Shown: positions 7,564 to 17,182, counted from the stretch's first letter. The stretch is DNA of 64,000 nt from Betaproteobacteria bacterium (GCA_022340285.1 JAJDOG010000079.1:1-64000), one strand, 5' to 3'. Numbers and translations are program-made. Notes: generated by a model from the letters alone, not told the origin.

Positions 7564-10500
7564 ATGCCCGTTCAGAAGGAGGCGCTGCGCGAGCTCAGTC
7601 GCGCGGGCGAGGCCTACCGGTTCCTGCTCAGCGAGCGGGACCTGGCCGTCCTCGTGCTCTCCGAGAATGTCGAGGACTGCAACGAGGCCGCGTGCCAGCT
7701 GTTCGGCGTCACCCGCGACGAGTTCATCGGCCGCTCCCCGCTCGAATTCGCTCCGCCCAACCAGCCTGACGGTTTGCCGTCGGAAACCTCGGCTCGCGAG
7801 CGTCTCGCCAGCGCCCTCGCGGGTCTGCCGCAGTGGTGCACGTGGCAGTACCGGCGCAAGGACGGCAAGCTGGTCGACACGCTCGTCCACGTGGAGGCCG
7901 TGCGCGTGGACGGCGTCCGGCGCGTATTGATCCGCATCCGCGACGTGTCGCGGCTCGAGCGCGCGGAGGTCGCGCTCGCCGAGAACGAGATGCGGCTCCA
8001 GCAGATCCTGGACAACACCACGACCGCGATCGTCTTCGCCAAGGATCTGGCCGGGCGGTATCTCTTCGTGAACCGCGCCTTCGAGCGCCTCGTCGGTCTG
8101 CCGCAGCGCGAGATCGTCGGCAAGAAGACGACCGATCTCTTTCCAGCGGAAACCGCGGCGACGCTCATGGCGGACCATGCGAGCGCGATCGCGGAAGGCG
8201 GCACGGTCACGGTCGAGGAGCAGGTCAACTTCGGCGGCCAGACGCGCACGCTCCTCACGAACAAGTTCCCGCTGCTCGACACCCAGGGCCGGCCCTATGC
8301 GATCTGCGGCATCGCCGCGGACATCACGGAGCGCAAGCGCACCGAGGACGCGTTGCAGCGCGCGTCGCTGGCGGTCTCCACCGCTGGCGGTGTGAAAGGT
8401 CTCGAGAGCCTCGCCGAGCACCTGGCCTCCGTGCTCGAGACCGACGTTGCGTTCGTGTCGGTGTTCACGGACGCCGCTCGCAACCGCATGCGCACGCTCG
8501 CCGCCGTGATGGACGGTCGCCTGCTCCGCAGCTACGAGTACGACCTCGCCGATTCGCCCTGCGCCGGGATCATCGGCCGCGTCTTCCGCTTCGTTCCGAC
8601 CGGTGCCCTGGCCGAGATACCGCCTGGGTCCATGTTCAACGCGAAGGGCATGGACAGCTATGCGGCCTATGCGCTTTCAGATTCGGCGGGTGCCCCGCTC
8701 GGCCTGATCGCGGTCATGAACCGAGCTCCCCTCACGGAGAGCGAACGCGTCGAGGCGATCCTCAAGATCTTCGCGGTACGGGCGGCCGCGGAGATCGAGC
8801 GGACCCGCAACGAGGAGGCGCTGCGCAGCGCAGCGCTGGCCGTCTCCGTGGCCGGCGGAGAGAATGTATTCCGGGAGCTGGTGGATGCTCTGGCGAGAAT
8901 TCTCGGTATCGAGTTCGCGTTCATAGCGCTGCACAAGCCGGGTGCGAAGGACATGTTGCGGATGCTCGCCTATCAGGTCCGTGGCAAGTTCATCGACGAC
9001 TACGAGTATCCGCTGGCGGGAACGGCCTGCGAAACCGTAGTCGGGCAGCAGTACCGCGCTTATCCGTCGCGCCTCGCCGACCACTTTCCACTCGACAAGG
9101 ACTTCAGGGACATGAGAGTGGAGAGCTACGCGGGCGTGCCCCTCGCCGACGCGCGCGGCCACTCCATCGGAATCATGTCGGTGATGTCGTGCCGGCCGCT
9201 GCCCAACCCGGATCTCGTCGAGTCCATGCTCAAGATCTTCTCCGCGCGCGCGGTGACGGAGATCGAGCGCATGCGCGCGGACGAGGCGCTGCGCACGAGC
9301 GAGGAGCAGTACCGCGCGATCTTCAACGGATCGGCCGATGCACTGATGCTGTGGAATTCGTCACTGCAGCGTGTGGACGTGAACCCCGCGTACGAGCGCA
9401 TCTACGGCTATTCGCGCGAGGAGGTTCTGGGAGGGGCCTATCTCGAGGCCCCGTCGCCGGAGGAGGCCGAGCGGCGCCGCGGGTTGATTCGGCGCGCGCT
9501 GGGCGGTGAGCCTTTCCAGACCGAGCTCGAGTCGGTGCGCAAGAACGGCGAGCGCGTCCAGGTCGAGGTGCGCGCGATCCCCATCCAGCACTCGGGCGAG
9601 CCGCACGTGCTCGCCATCGTCCGCGATGTGACGGAGCGCAAGCGCGCCGAAGCGGCGGTGCGGGCGAGCGAGGAACAGTATCGCTCGATCTTCAACGCCT
9701 CGGTCGACGGCATGCTGCTGTGGAACGCCGACCACCGCATCGTCGACGTGAACGAGGCGTTTCTCGAAATGCATGGGTACCGGCGCGACGAGCTCGTCGG
9801 GCTGGCGACCCCGGCCTTCATCCCAGGAGCGTTGCAGGAGAAGTGCACGACCCTGCTGCCGCAGATCCTCGCTGGCGAGCCTTGTCACATCGAGGCGCGC
9901 GGCGAGCGCAAGGACGGCACCCCGTTCGACGTGGAGATCCACGGCGTGCCGATGCGCTATCAGGGGCAGCCCCACGTGCTGGTGATCCTGCGCGATGTCA
10001 CGGCGCGCCGCGAAGCCGCGGAAAGGCAGCGCGCGAGCGAGGAGCGCTACAGACTGCTCTTCGAGATGGAGTCCGACGCGATCCTCCTGGTGGACGTCGA
10101 CACGCTCGATCTGCGCGACGTCAACCGGGCCGCCGCTGAGCTCTACGGCTACACGCGCGACGAGTTGTTGCGCATGAAGGTCACCGACATCTCGGTCGAA
10201 TCCGCCGCGACGCAGACGTCGATCCGGAGCCACACCGGCACGCTGCGGATCCCGCTGCGGCACCACCGCAAGAAGGACGGCACCGTGTTCCAGGTGGAGA
10301 TCTCGAGCAATCTGCTCGAGCTCGGCGGACGCAAGATGCTTCTGGCGGCGGTCCGCGACATCACCGAACGCATGCGCGCTCAGGAGAAGGTGCGCGAGAG
10401 CGAGGAGCGCTACCGCCTGCTCTTCGAAATGGAGTCGGACGCGATCGTGGTGGTGGATGTCGAGACGCTTCAGCACCTCGACGTCAACCGCGCCGCCGTC

Positions 10501-12864
10501 GAGCTGTACGGCTACAGCCGCGAGGAGCTGCTGGCCCTCAAGTCGACCGACGTGTCGGCCGAACCCGCGGACACCAGCTCGGCGATGTCCCGCGGCAGCG
10601 CGCAGCCGGGCACCAGCGTGGTGCGGGTGCCGCTTCGGCACCATCGCAAGAAGGACGGCACGGTGTTCCCGGTGGAGATCACCGCGAACTTCTTCGAACT
10701 CGAGGGCCGCAAGATCATGGTGGCCGCGATCCGCGATATCACCGAGCGGCGCATGCGGGAGGTGGCACTGCGCCGCAGCGACGATCGGCTCCGCGCGACC
10801 GTCCAGGCGGCGCTCGATTGCATCATCACCATGGATGCGCACGGCAGGATCGTCGAGTTCAACCCCGCGGCGGAGGCGTCTTTCGGCTATCGCCGCGACG
10901 AGGTCCTCGGCGAAATCCTTGCCGACGTACTGATTCCGGAACGCTTCCGCGATGCGCACCGTCGCGGGATGGAGCGTTACCTGGTGTCGGGCGACGGACC
11001 TTTCATCGGGCAACGGATCGAGGTCACTGCCATGCGACGGGGCGGCACCGAATTCCCGGCGGAGCTCGCCATCGCCGTCGCCGAGGGCCCGGACGGCAAG
11101 ATCTTCGTCGGCTACCTGCGCGACATCACCGAGCGTCGACAGGCCATCGAGGCCCTGCAATCCAGCGAGGAGCAATACCGCGCGATCTTCAATTCCACCC
11201 AGGATGGAATGATCATGTGGGACCTCGCGGGCGGAATCGTCGATATCAACCCAGCGGCACTTGCCATGCACGGGTACACGCGCGACGAAGTGGCGCGATT
11301 CGAGCCGTCGATGTTCATCCCTCCGGAAAGCGTCGAGCAGTACCAGCGTTTTCTCAAGGAAGTGGCGACGGGCAAACCCTTCCACGTCGAGGCGCCGGCA
11401 ATCCGCAAGGACGGCTCGCGATTCTGGGCGGACGTCCAGGGGTCGCCCGTCACCTACAAGGGCGCGCCGCACCTCCTGGCAATGATCCGCGATGTGACGG
11501 AACGCAAGCAGGCGGAAGAGGAGCGCGCACGGCTGGAGGCCCAGCTTCGCCAGGCGCAGAAGATGGAGGCGATCGGACATCTCACCGGCGGCATCGCACA
11601 CGATTTCAACAACATCCTGACCAGCATCCTTGGTTACATCGTGCTGGGCGCCGAGCGCCAGAACGAGATTCGCGACGCGAAGCTGGGCAAGTATCTCGAC
11701 CAGGCGCAGCTCGCCGCACAGCGGGCGCGCGACCTGATCCAGCAGATGCTCACCTTCAGCCGTGGCCAGCGCGGCGAGCGGCGGCCGCTAGTCCTCACGC
11801 CGCTCGTCAGGGAATCGGTGAAGCTGCTGCGCTCCAGCCTTCCGGCCACGATAGAGCTGAAGACGGACCTGGCTGCTGACGTGCCCTCGGTGCTGAGCGA
11901 TCCCGTGCAGCTCGAGCAGGTGCTGCTCAACTTGTGCATCAACGCGCGCGATGCGATGACGGGCGCCGGGACGATCCGGGTGGGCGTGCGCGTCGTTGAT
12001 TCCGCCGACGGCGTCTGCGCGTCCTGCCGGCAGAAGGTCGCCGGGCGCTTCGTCGAGCTCTCGGTCGCGGATGCCGGAACGGGAGTCTCCCCGGAGGTGC
12101 TGGACCGCATGTTCGAGCCGTTCTTCACGACGAAGGAGGTCGGAAAGGGAAGCGGAATGGGGCTCGCCATGGTGCATGGCATCGTGCATGACCACGGCGG
12201 GCACATCGTAGTCGATACGGCACCGGGCCGCGGCACGACGTTCAGGCTGCAGTTTGCGCCGGTCGAGACCGCGCGTTCGGCGGTCCCTGCAGCGCGTGCC
12301 GAACCCGCGCGGCAACACCCGAGACCGCAGCTATCCGGACGGGTGCTCGTCGTTGACGACGAGGAGATGGTCGGCGACTTTATGGCCGAGATGCTCGCGA
12401 ACTGGGGACTCGAGGTGACCGTCAAGCGCAATCCGATCGAGGCGGAGGTGTGGTTCGCGCACGACCCGTCCCGCATCGACCTGGCGATCACCGATCAGAC
12501 CATGCCCCGGCTCACCGGCATCGAGCTGGCGCGGCGCCTGACCGGCGTTCGCCCGAATCTGCCCGTGATTCTTTACACGGGCTACAGCGATGCCGTAAGC
12601 GACGAGACTATGGCCCAAAGCGGCGTGTGTGCGCTGCTCAAGAAGCCGGTGGATACGACCAAGCTGCTCGTGCTCCTGCGCGCCCACCTGCCGAGCGGCG
12701 GCGCTTCGGCGAACGCGGACCTTACGCCGACCCTTGCGGCCGCAACGCCCGCGCGTCGCAAGCCATCGGCGGTGGCGTCGCGTGCTGCACCGCGCAGGGC
12801 GCCGGCACGTCGGCCCGCCACCCGGGGCAAGCGAGCGACCGGAAGCAAGCGCGCGGTGCGGTGA
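7564..12864 (+). CDS. Giant hybrid histidine kinase with about 8 PAS, 2 GAF and a C-terminal receiver
   Basis: This protein of about 1766 aa has no predicted membrane segment, so it should be cytoplasmic. Domains in order: PAS (15-137), PAS (142-265), GAF (275-420), GAF (425-575), six more PAS blocks (580-1325), a HisKA dimerisation region with phospho-His in GGIAHDFNNIL near 1346, a HATPase_c domain (NARDAM, DAGTG, GKGSGMGLAMV), and a receiver from about 1595 with acceptor Asp in AITDQTMPRLTG. The last 40 residues are Lys/Arg/Ala/Pro-rich and histone-like. GGAGG lies eight bases before the second ATG (7564) and only two before the ATG at 7558, so 7564 is preferred. The sensed signals are unknown; PAS and GAF domains commonly bind haem, flavin or small ligands. 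Confidence 0.92.
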   Translation: MPVQKEALRELSRAGEAYRFLLSERDLAVLVLSENVEDCNEAACQLFGVTRDEFIGRSPLEFAPPNQPDGLPSETSARERLASALAGLPQWCTWQYRRKDGKLVDTLVHVEAVRVDGVRRVLIRIRDVSRLERAEVALAENEMRLQQILDNTTTAIVFAKDLAGRYLFVNRAFERLVGLPQREIVGKKTTDLFPAETAATLMADHASAIAEGGTVTVEEQVNFGGQTRTLLTNKFPLLDTQGRPYAICGIAADITERKRTEDALQRASLAVSTAGGVKGLESLAEHLASVLETDVAFVSVFTDAARNRMRTLAAVMDGRLLRSYEYDLADSPCAGIIGRVFRFVPTGALAEIPPGSMFNAKGMDSYAAYALSDSAGAPLGLIAVMNRAPLTESERVEAILKIFAVRAAAEIERTRNEEALRSAALAVSVAGGENVFRELVDALARILGIEFAFIALHKPGAKDMLRMLAYQVRGKFIDDYEYPLAGTACETVVGQQYRAYPSRLADHFPLDKDFRDMRVESYAGVPLADARGHSIGIMSVMSCRPLPNPDLVESMLKIFSARAVTEIERMRADEALRTSEEQYRAIFNGSADALMLWNSSLQRVDVNPAYERIYGYSREEVLGGAYLEAPSPEEAERRRGLIRRALGGEPFQTELESVRKNGERVQVEVRAIPIQHSGEPHVLAIVRDVTERKRAEAAVRASEEQYRSIFNASVDGMLLWNADHRIVDVNEAFLEMHGYRRDELVGLATPAFIPGALQEKCTTLLPQILAGEPCHIEARGERKDGTPFDVEIHGVPMRYQGQPHVLVILRDVTARREAAERQRASEERYRLLFEMESDAILLVDVDTLDLRDVNRAAAELYGYTRDELLRMKVTDISVESAATQTSIRSHTGTLRIPLRHHRKKDGTVFQVEISSNLLELGGRKMLLAAVRDITERMRAQEKVRESEERYRLLFEMESDAIVVVDVETLQHLDVNRAAVELYGYSREELLALKSTDVSAEPADTSSAMSRGSAQPGTSVVRVPLRHHRKKDGTVFPVEITANFFELEGRKIMVAAIRDITERRMREVALRRSDDRLRATVQAALDCIITMDAHGRIVEFNPAAEASFGYRRDEVLGEILADVLIPERFRDAHRRGMERYLVSGDGPFIGQRIEVTAMRRGGTEFPAELAIAVAEGPDGKIFVGYLRDITERRQAIEALQSSEEQYRAIFNSTQDGMIMWDLAGGIVDINPAALAMHGYTRDEVARFEPSMFIPPESVEQYQRFLKEVATGKPFHVEAPAIRKDGSRFWADVQGSPVTYKGAPHLLAMIRDVTERKQAEEERARLEAQLRQAQKMEAIGHLTGGIAHDFNNILTSILGYIVLGAERQNEIRDAKLGKYLDQAQLAAQRARDLIQQMLTFSRGQRGERRPLVLTPLVRESVKLLRSSLPATIELKTDLAADVPSVLSDPVQLEQVLLNLCINARDAMTGAGTIRVGVRVVDSADGVCASCRQKVAGRFVELSVADAGTGVSPEVLDRMFEPFFTTKEVGKGSGMGLAMVHGIVHDHGGHIVVDTAPGRGTTFRLQFAPVETARSAVPAARAEPARQHPRPQLSGRVLVVDDEEMVGDFMAEMLANWGLEVTVKRNPIEAEVWFAHDPSRIDLAITDQTMPRLTGIELARRLTGVRPNLPVILYTGYSDAVSDETMAQSGVCALLKKPVDTTKLLVLLRAHLPSGGASANADLTPTLAAATPARRKPSAVASRAAPRRAPARRPATRGKRATGSKRAVR
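10036..10746 (+). repeat. Internal tandem duplication of a PAS module in the kinase gene
   Basis: Two adjacent units, about 10036-10380 and 10400-10746, are strongly alike in DNA and protein. Both start SEERYRLLFEMESDAI, share VNRAA(A/V)ELYGY, and end with HHRKKDGTVF then DITER. The near-identity of the codons suggests a recent duplication compared with the other PAS units. Confidence 0.7.
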
Positions 12865-12926
12865 CACCCGCTAGCGCAGACTCGCGCTGGCCGTTTCCGG
12901 TACGATTTCACGCGCTCAGCCCACGC

Positions 12927-12975
12927 GATACAAACCCGTAACAAACGGTGCCGGCCCGGAAATCGGGCCGATACA
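12927..12975 (+). promoter_or_regulatory. Conserved 49-bp upstream element, copy C
   Basis: Reading toward the gene, the copy starts GATACAAA, has AACAAACGGTG 11 bp on, then GAAATC and GATACA. On the reverse strand it aligns column for column with copies A and B. It ends 95 bases before the small gene at 13071 and follows the kinase stop by 62 bases. A GGCCCG/CGGGCC inverted repeat flanks its GAAAT core. It probably drives the 13071-13789 gene pair. Confidence 0.6.
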
Positions 12976-13070
12976 CCACCCTCCTAAGATCGCTCTCAGG
13001 TTAACGCCGCGCACGGTGCGCGACGCGCAAGCCGCGGCCCGCAGGGTCAACGAGACAAGGAGCGATCGAA

Positions 13071-13304
13071 ATGCACGCCAGCTACTCGGACGTCATCGTC
13101 CACTTACCAAAAGCGCTTGACGCGGCGGCACGCGAGCGCCTCGAGCGCGCGCTGGAAAGCGAGCGCGGGGTCACCCGCGCCAAGGGAAGCTCGCACGCCG
13201 ACCGGCTCATGGTCGTCAACTACGACCCGCAGCTGATCAGCGCGCTTGGTGTCCTGCGTACGGTTCGCGCGCACGGTTTCCGTGCCCGGCTCGTCGGGAT
13301 GTGA
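13071..13304 (+). CDS. 77-aa HMA-like ferredoxin-fold small protein without CxxC
   Basis: A 77-aa protein whose strand-helix pattern (DVIVHLPKALDAAARERLERAL, GVTRAKG, DRLMVVNYDPQLIS, VLRTVRAHGFRARLVGM) resembles the heavy-metal-associated beta-alpha-beta fold. The metal-binding CxxC motif is absent and there is no Cys at all, so metal transport by the usual chemistry is excluded. AGGAG lies eight bases before the ATG. Element C sits upstream and the DUF2917 gene follows, which suggests co-regulation with the signalling genes. Function unknown. Confidence 0.75.
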   Translation: MHASYSDVIVHLPKALDAAARERLERALESERGVTRAKGSSHADRLMVVNYDPQLISALGVLRTVRAHGFRARLVGM

Positions 13305-13390
13305 CCCGGCGACCACACGACGACGAATTGATGAATCGAAGGCCGCACTGCACCACAAAACGGTCTTCAACTGCTGAAAGGAGAACTGCC

Positions 13391-13789
13391 ATGTCCGCGA
13401 TCTTTGCCGCCAACCAGTCCGACTGGTCCGCATTTCTCAACCCCGATGCCGAGCCGCTGACGCCTCGCAAGCTCGCCTTCCCGCGCGTCCAGAGCGGCGC
13501 GATCACCCGGAGCAACACCGCCGGGCGTTTCTGCCTGATCGGCAACGGCCACGTGTCGATCGCCGCCGTCCCGGGTCTCGTCATCCGCGTGCGGAAGGGC
13601 ACCCTGTGGGTCACCCAGGCGCACGACTCGGAGGATCACGTCGTGGACGCCGGCGGGCGCTTCGTTGCCGACCGCGACGGCCGGATAGTCATCTCGGCGT
13701 TCGATCGCGGCGAGGTCGAGCTGGTGTGGCCGACGCGCGAACAGGAGCGCGCCCGCCCCGTGCGTGCGCCGCTAGCCGCGGCAGCATAG
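13391..13789 (+). CDS. DUF2917-family protein
   Basis: A 132-aa cytoplasmic protein. The core VRKGTLWVTQAHDSEDHVVDAGG followed by a short beta-strand block is typical of DUF2917, a cupin-like beta-barrel family common in Betaproteobacteria and of unknown function. The start is set by AAGGAG eight bases before the ATG; an in-frame ATG at 13301 has no comparable site. It lies 86 bases after the 77-aa gene and is followed by a stem-loop at 13810. Confidence 0.72.
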   Translation: MSAIFAANQSDWSAFLNPDAEPLTPRKLAFPRVQSGAITRSNTAGRFCLIGNGHVSIAAVPGLVIRVRKGTLWVTQAHDSEDHVVDAGGRFVADRDGRIVISAFDRGEVELVWPTREQERARPVRAPLAAAA

Positions 13790-13809
13790 ATGCAGGTCGC
13801 TATCGCGGA

Positions 13810-13832
13810 CCACCCCGCGCGCAGCGGGGTGG
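13810..13832 (+). terminator. Stem-loop after the DUF2917 gene
   Basis: CCACCCCGC and GCGGGGTGG pair perfectly over nine bases around a five-base loop, 21 bases after the stop codon. There is no T tract, so termination would have to be Rho-assisted or the hairpin may only protect the 3' end. Confidence 0.5.
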
Positions 13833-14207
13833 CCTACGCCGCCCTCGGACCACGTCCAGGCCGGCTTCCCCAAGCCTGTTTCAGCGTTTTTTCAAGCACT
13901 TAGAGGGCCAAGCAAAAAGCACGCGGACCCCAAGGCCCGCGTATGGCATCCTTACCGCGATGCGGGGCTGCCTTGTCGAGAGATGGGCCGTTTGAGGCCC
14001 GGCATGCAAGGGGTGAGCAAAGGGTCTGGCGACGTGAGCCGCGGAGGAAATTGGCGTTTCCTCGCTTGACCTTACAGCGATGGTTTGTCCAAACTGTCGC
14101 CGCTCGCGTCCGTGGGGCAGGAAGGACCGAAAAAAAGGCCGGCCGCCACCGGATTGATCAACGTCCCGCGACAAGCGGCAAAATCGATACAAGAGGAGGA
14201 GGACGCA
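13833..14207. other. Non-coding leader region before the first TRAP operon
   Basis: No credible gene was found in these 375 bases. They hold a TTTTTT run near 13889, an inverted repeat GAGGAAA/TTTCCTC at 14044-14063 around TTGGCG, and a TTGACC at 14066. The region probably carries the promoter and an operator for the TRAP operon; the regulator is not in the immediate neighbourhood. Confidence 0.4.
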
Positions 14208-15188
14208 ATGAATATTCGAATGACGCTTCCAGCGCTGGCCGCGCTCGCGATCCTGGCACAGAGCCCCAGCGTCTCGGCGCAGCAGCCCATTGCCATCGCC
14301 ACGCCGCCGTCGGGCTCGATCTACAACTCGACCGCCGCCGCCATCGGCAAGGTGCTGGCGGAGAAAGCCGGCATGAAGCTGACGGTACAGGCGCGGGGTG
14401 GCTCCAGCCAGTACCTGCCGATCGTCAACGCCGGCGAGGTGCCCTTCGGCATCGCCAACGTCTACGAGACCAACCTCGGTGTGACCGGCGAGGAATACTT
14501 CAAGGGTCGGCCACAGAAGGACATTCGCTCGGTCGCCATTCTTTATCCGCTGCGCAACACCATCTTCGTGAAGAAGGACAGCAAGTACAAGACGCTCGCC
14601 GATCTCAAGGGGGCGCGCGGGCCGGTCGGCTTCACCAACCAGAAGGTGCTGACCGCCGTGACGAATGCTGCGCTCGCGCCCGGGGGCGTCTCGCTGAATG
14701 ACATGCAGGGCGTCCAGGTGTCCAACATCATCGCCAACGCCAACGCCTTCAAGGAAGGCCGGACGGACTTCTTCGTGTTCGCGCTCGGCGCGGGGCCAAT
14801 CAAGGAAGCCGACGCCGCGGTCGGCGGCGTGCGCGCGCTGACCGTACCGAAGGACACGCCGGAGGCCACGGCCGCCGTGAAGAAGCAAGTCCCGGTCGCC
14901 TACCTGCGGTACGAGACGCCGGGCAAGGGAAAGACGGGCCTGCTCGAGCCGGGTTATATCGTCTCCTACGGCGTCAATCTGTTCGCCAGCACCAAGACGC
15001 CGGATGAGCTCGTTTACAAGATGGTGAAGGCGATGCACGACCATGCCGGCGAGTTCGGCAAGGTGTTTCCGCCGCTGCGTCTGTTCAAGGCCGACGCCAT
15101 GGCGCAGGAGATCGAAGGCGTGGAGTATCATCCGGGCGCCATCAGGTACTACAAGGAAATCGGTCAGTGGCCGCCGAAGAAGAACTGA
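14208..15188 (+). CDS. TAXI-family TRAP transporter solute receptor
   Basis: A 326-aa periplasmic binding protein of the TAXI type. A signal peptide runs to about residue 24 (SVSA-QQ). The mature start PIAIATPPSGSIYNSTAAAIGKVLAE is the family hallmark, followed by QARGGSSQYLPIVNAGEVPFGIAN. It should capture an organic acid and deliver it to the fused permease encoded 80 bases downstream. GGAGGAGG lies close before the ATG, and longer in-frame starts are rejected because the signal peptide begins here. The neighbouring ACMSD-like amidohydrolase suggests an aromatic or dicarboxylic ligand, which is an inference. Confidence 0.88.
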   Translation: MNIRMTLPALAALAILAQSPSVSAQQPIAIATPPSGSIYNSTAAAIGKVLAEKAGMKLTVQARGGSSQYLPIVNAGEVPFGIANVYETNLGVTGEEYFKGRPQKDIRSVAILYPLRNTIFVKKDSKYKTLADLKGARGPVGFTNQKVLTAVTNAALAPGGVSLNDMQGVQVSNIIANANAFKEGRTDFFVFALGAGPIKEADAAVGGVRALTVPKDTPEATAAVKKQVPVAYLRYETPGKGKTGLLEPGYIVSYGVNLFASTKTPDELVYKMVKAMHDHAGEFGKVFPPLRLFKADAMAQEIEGVEYHPGAIRYYKEIGQWPPKKN

Positions 15189-15268
15189 GGGCCGGCCTGC
15201 GCGGCTGAGTCCTCGCAATGTAACCAGAGACCCGAGGCCGAGACGGAAGCGGCCTCGGGAGGCCAGCA

Positions 15269-17182
15269 GTGCCTTATCCCGCCAAACTGATCGACACGCT
15301 GGCGATGCTGTTGACGCTCGGCGGTATCGGCTGGGCGCTCGACGCCTATAACCGCGTCGGGATTGCGATCTATGACCAGCAATATCTCGCTGGCATGCTG
15401 GCCATTGCGCTGGCGCTCGCGTTTCTGAAATTTCCGTTCCGCGGCAAGCAAAAGACCAGGTTGCCCTGGTACGACGCCGTGGCGGCCGTCGTGATCTTTG
15501 CCGCCACCGGTTATCTCGCGGTGTTCTACCCGCGAATCGTCGACCTCGCCTACCTGCGGCAGGCCGACAGCGTCATCGTCAGTGTAATCCTGGTCGTCCT
15601 GCTGATTGAGGCCCTGCGACGCGCGACCGGCCCGGTGCTGAGCATCCTCGTCACCCTGTTCATCCTCTACGCGCTATTGGCTAGTCATCTGCCCGGATCT
15701 GGAATCCAGACCGACTGGCGCATGCTGTCGCTCGCACTCGCCGCCAATTACACAGGCATTCTCGGCGTGCCGATCAAGGTGGCGACCACCATCGTCATCG
15801 CCTTCGTGCTGTTCGGACAGATCCTGCAGCACAGTGGCGGCATGCAGTTCTTCACCGACATCTCGATGTCGCTGATGGGCCGATTCCGCGGTGGCGCCGC
15901 CAAGATCGCGGTGCTCGGCTCCTGCCTCTTCGGCTCGATCTCCGGGAGCGCGGTGGCGAATGTTGTCGCCACCGGAATCGTCACCATTCCATTGATGAAA
16001 CGGGCCGGCTATCCGGCACACAAGGCGGGCGCGATCGAGGCGGTGGCTTCGACCGGTGGCCAGCTAATGCCGCCGGTCATGGGCGCGGCCGCCTTCCTCA
16101 TCGCCGAGTTCCTGGAGACCTCCTACGCCGCAGTCGTGCTAGCGGCGATCGTGCCCGGACTGCTGTACTACATTGCCCTGTTCATCCAGGCGGACCTGGA
16201 AGCGGCCAAGGAGAATATCCCGCCGGTCGAACGCAATGCCATTCCCAAGGCTGGCCCGGTCTGGCGTGCCGGCTGGTACTTTCCGATCGCCTTCGCCATC
16301 CTGCTGTACGGGCTGTTCTTCCTGAATTTTCAGCCCGAGAAGGCCGTCATGTGGGCGATTGTCGCCCTGATCATTCCGGCGGTTCTGTTCGGCTTCAAGG
16401 GCAGGCGGCTGGGGCCGCGCGGCGTGCTCGCCGCCCTGATCGAGACCGGGCACGGCGCAGTCGATCTCATTTTGATCACTGGCGCGGCCGGCATCGTCAT
16501 CGGCGTGCTGGCGATTTCGGGACTCGGCTTTCAGCTCACCCTTGGTCTGGTGCAGATCGGCCAGGGCCACCTCTTCCTGCTGTTGTTCCTGGCGGCGATC
16601 GTTTGCATCATCTTGGGCATGGGACTGCCCACCGTCGGCGTTTATGTGCTGCTGGCGACACTGGTCGCGCCTTCGCTGGTCGAGGTCGGCGTCAAGCCGA
16701 TGGCCGCGCATCTCTACGTCATGTATTTCGGCATGATGTCGATGATCACACCGCCGATCGCGATCGCCGCATTCGCTGCCGCCTCGGTGGCCCAGGCCGG
16801 TGCCATGCGTACCGGCTTTGCGGCGACTCGCTTCGGCTGGACTGCGTTCATCGTGCCGGTGCTGTTCGTCTATTCGCCCAGCCTCCTGCTGATCGGCGAG
16901 CCAGTGGAAATCGTCATCGCGGTTTGCACGGCCATGTTCGGCGTCTGGCTGGTGTCCTGCGCCACGGTCGGCTACTTCATGCGCGCGCTCTCGCCGGTCG
17001 GACGCATCCTCTTCGCGGCTGCGGGCCTGGGCGCGCTGGTGCCGGCGAGCGCCTTCCCGGGCGGCGTGGTGCTCGACGTCGTCGGCGTTGCCGCCGGCAT
17101 AGCGATCATGGCCTACGAGTATCTGGTGGTCACCCGCCTGCGTGCGACGGGCAGTCCGAAGACGGACGGGACGCGCGCCTGA
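15269..17182 (+). CDS. TRAP transporter permease, fused small and large membrane subunits
   Basis: A 637-aa inner-membrane protein with roughly 16-18 hydrophobic segments. The N-terminal quarter corresponds to the small (DctQ-like) subunit. The rest is the DctM-like permease, with the signature stretch RGGAAKIAVLGSCLFGSISGSA and VASTGGQLMPPVMGAAAF. TAXI systems typically carry this fusion. The GTG start has GGGAGG about seven bases upstream. Transport would be driven by a Na+ or H+ gradient. It is co-linear with the TAXI receptor before it and the amidohydrolase 35 bases after it. Confidence 0.88.
   Translation: MPYPAKLIDTLAMLLTLGGIGWALDAYNRVGIAIYDQQYLAGMLAIALALAFLKFPFRGKQKTRLPWYDAVAAVVIFAATGYLAVFYPRIVDLAYLRQADSVIVSVILVVLLIEALRRATGPVLSILVTLFILYALLASHLPGSGIQTDWRMLSLALAANYTGILGVPIKVATTIVIAFVLFGQILQHSGGMQFFTDISMSLMGRFRGGAAKIAVLGSCLFGSISGSAVANVVATGIVTIPLMKRAGYPAHKAGAIEAVASTGGQLMPPVMGAAAFLIAEFLETSYAAVVLAAIVPGLLYYIALFIQADLEAAKENIPPVERNAIPKAGPVWRAGWYFPIAFAILLYGLFFLNFQPEKAVMWAIVALIIPAVLFGFKGRRLGPRGVLAALIETGHGAVDLILITGAAGIVIGVLAISGLGFQLTLGLVQIGQGHLFLLLFLAAIVCIILGMGLPTVGVYVLLATLVAPSLVEVGVKPMAAHLYVMYFGMMSMITPPIAIAAFAAASVAQAGAMRTGFAATRFGWTAFIVPVLFVYSPSLLLIGEPVEIVIAVCTAMFGVWLVSCATVGYFMRALSPVGRILFAAAGLGALVPASAFPGGVVLDVVGVAAGIAIMAYEYLVVTRLRATGSPKTDGTRA

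Noticed and set aside
9361-11601. A 746-codon open frame on the minus strand opposite the kinase gene
   Set aside because: It is the antisense shadow of the repeated PAS units. Its product is low in hydrophobic core pattern, rich in His/Arg/Asp, and matches no fold; the plus-strand frame has full domain logic.
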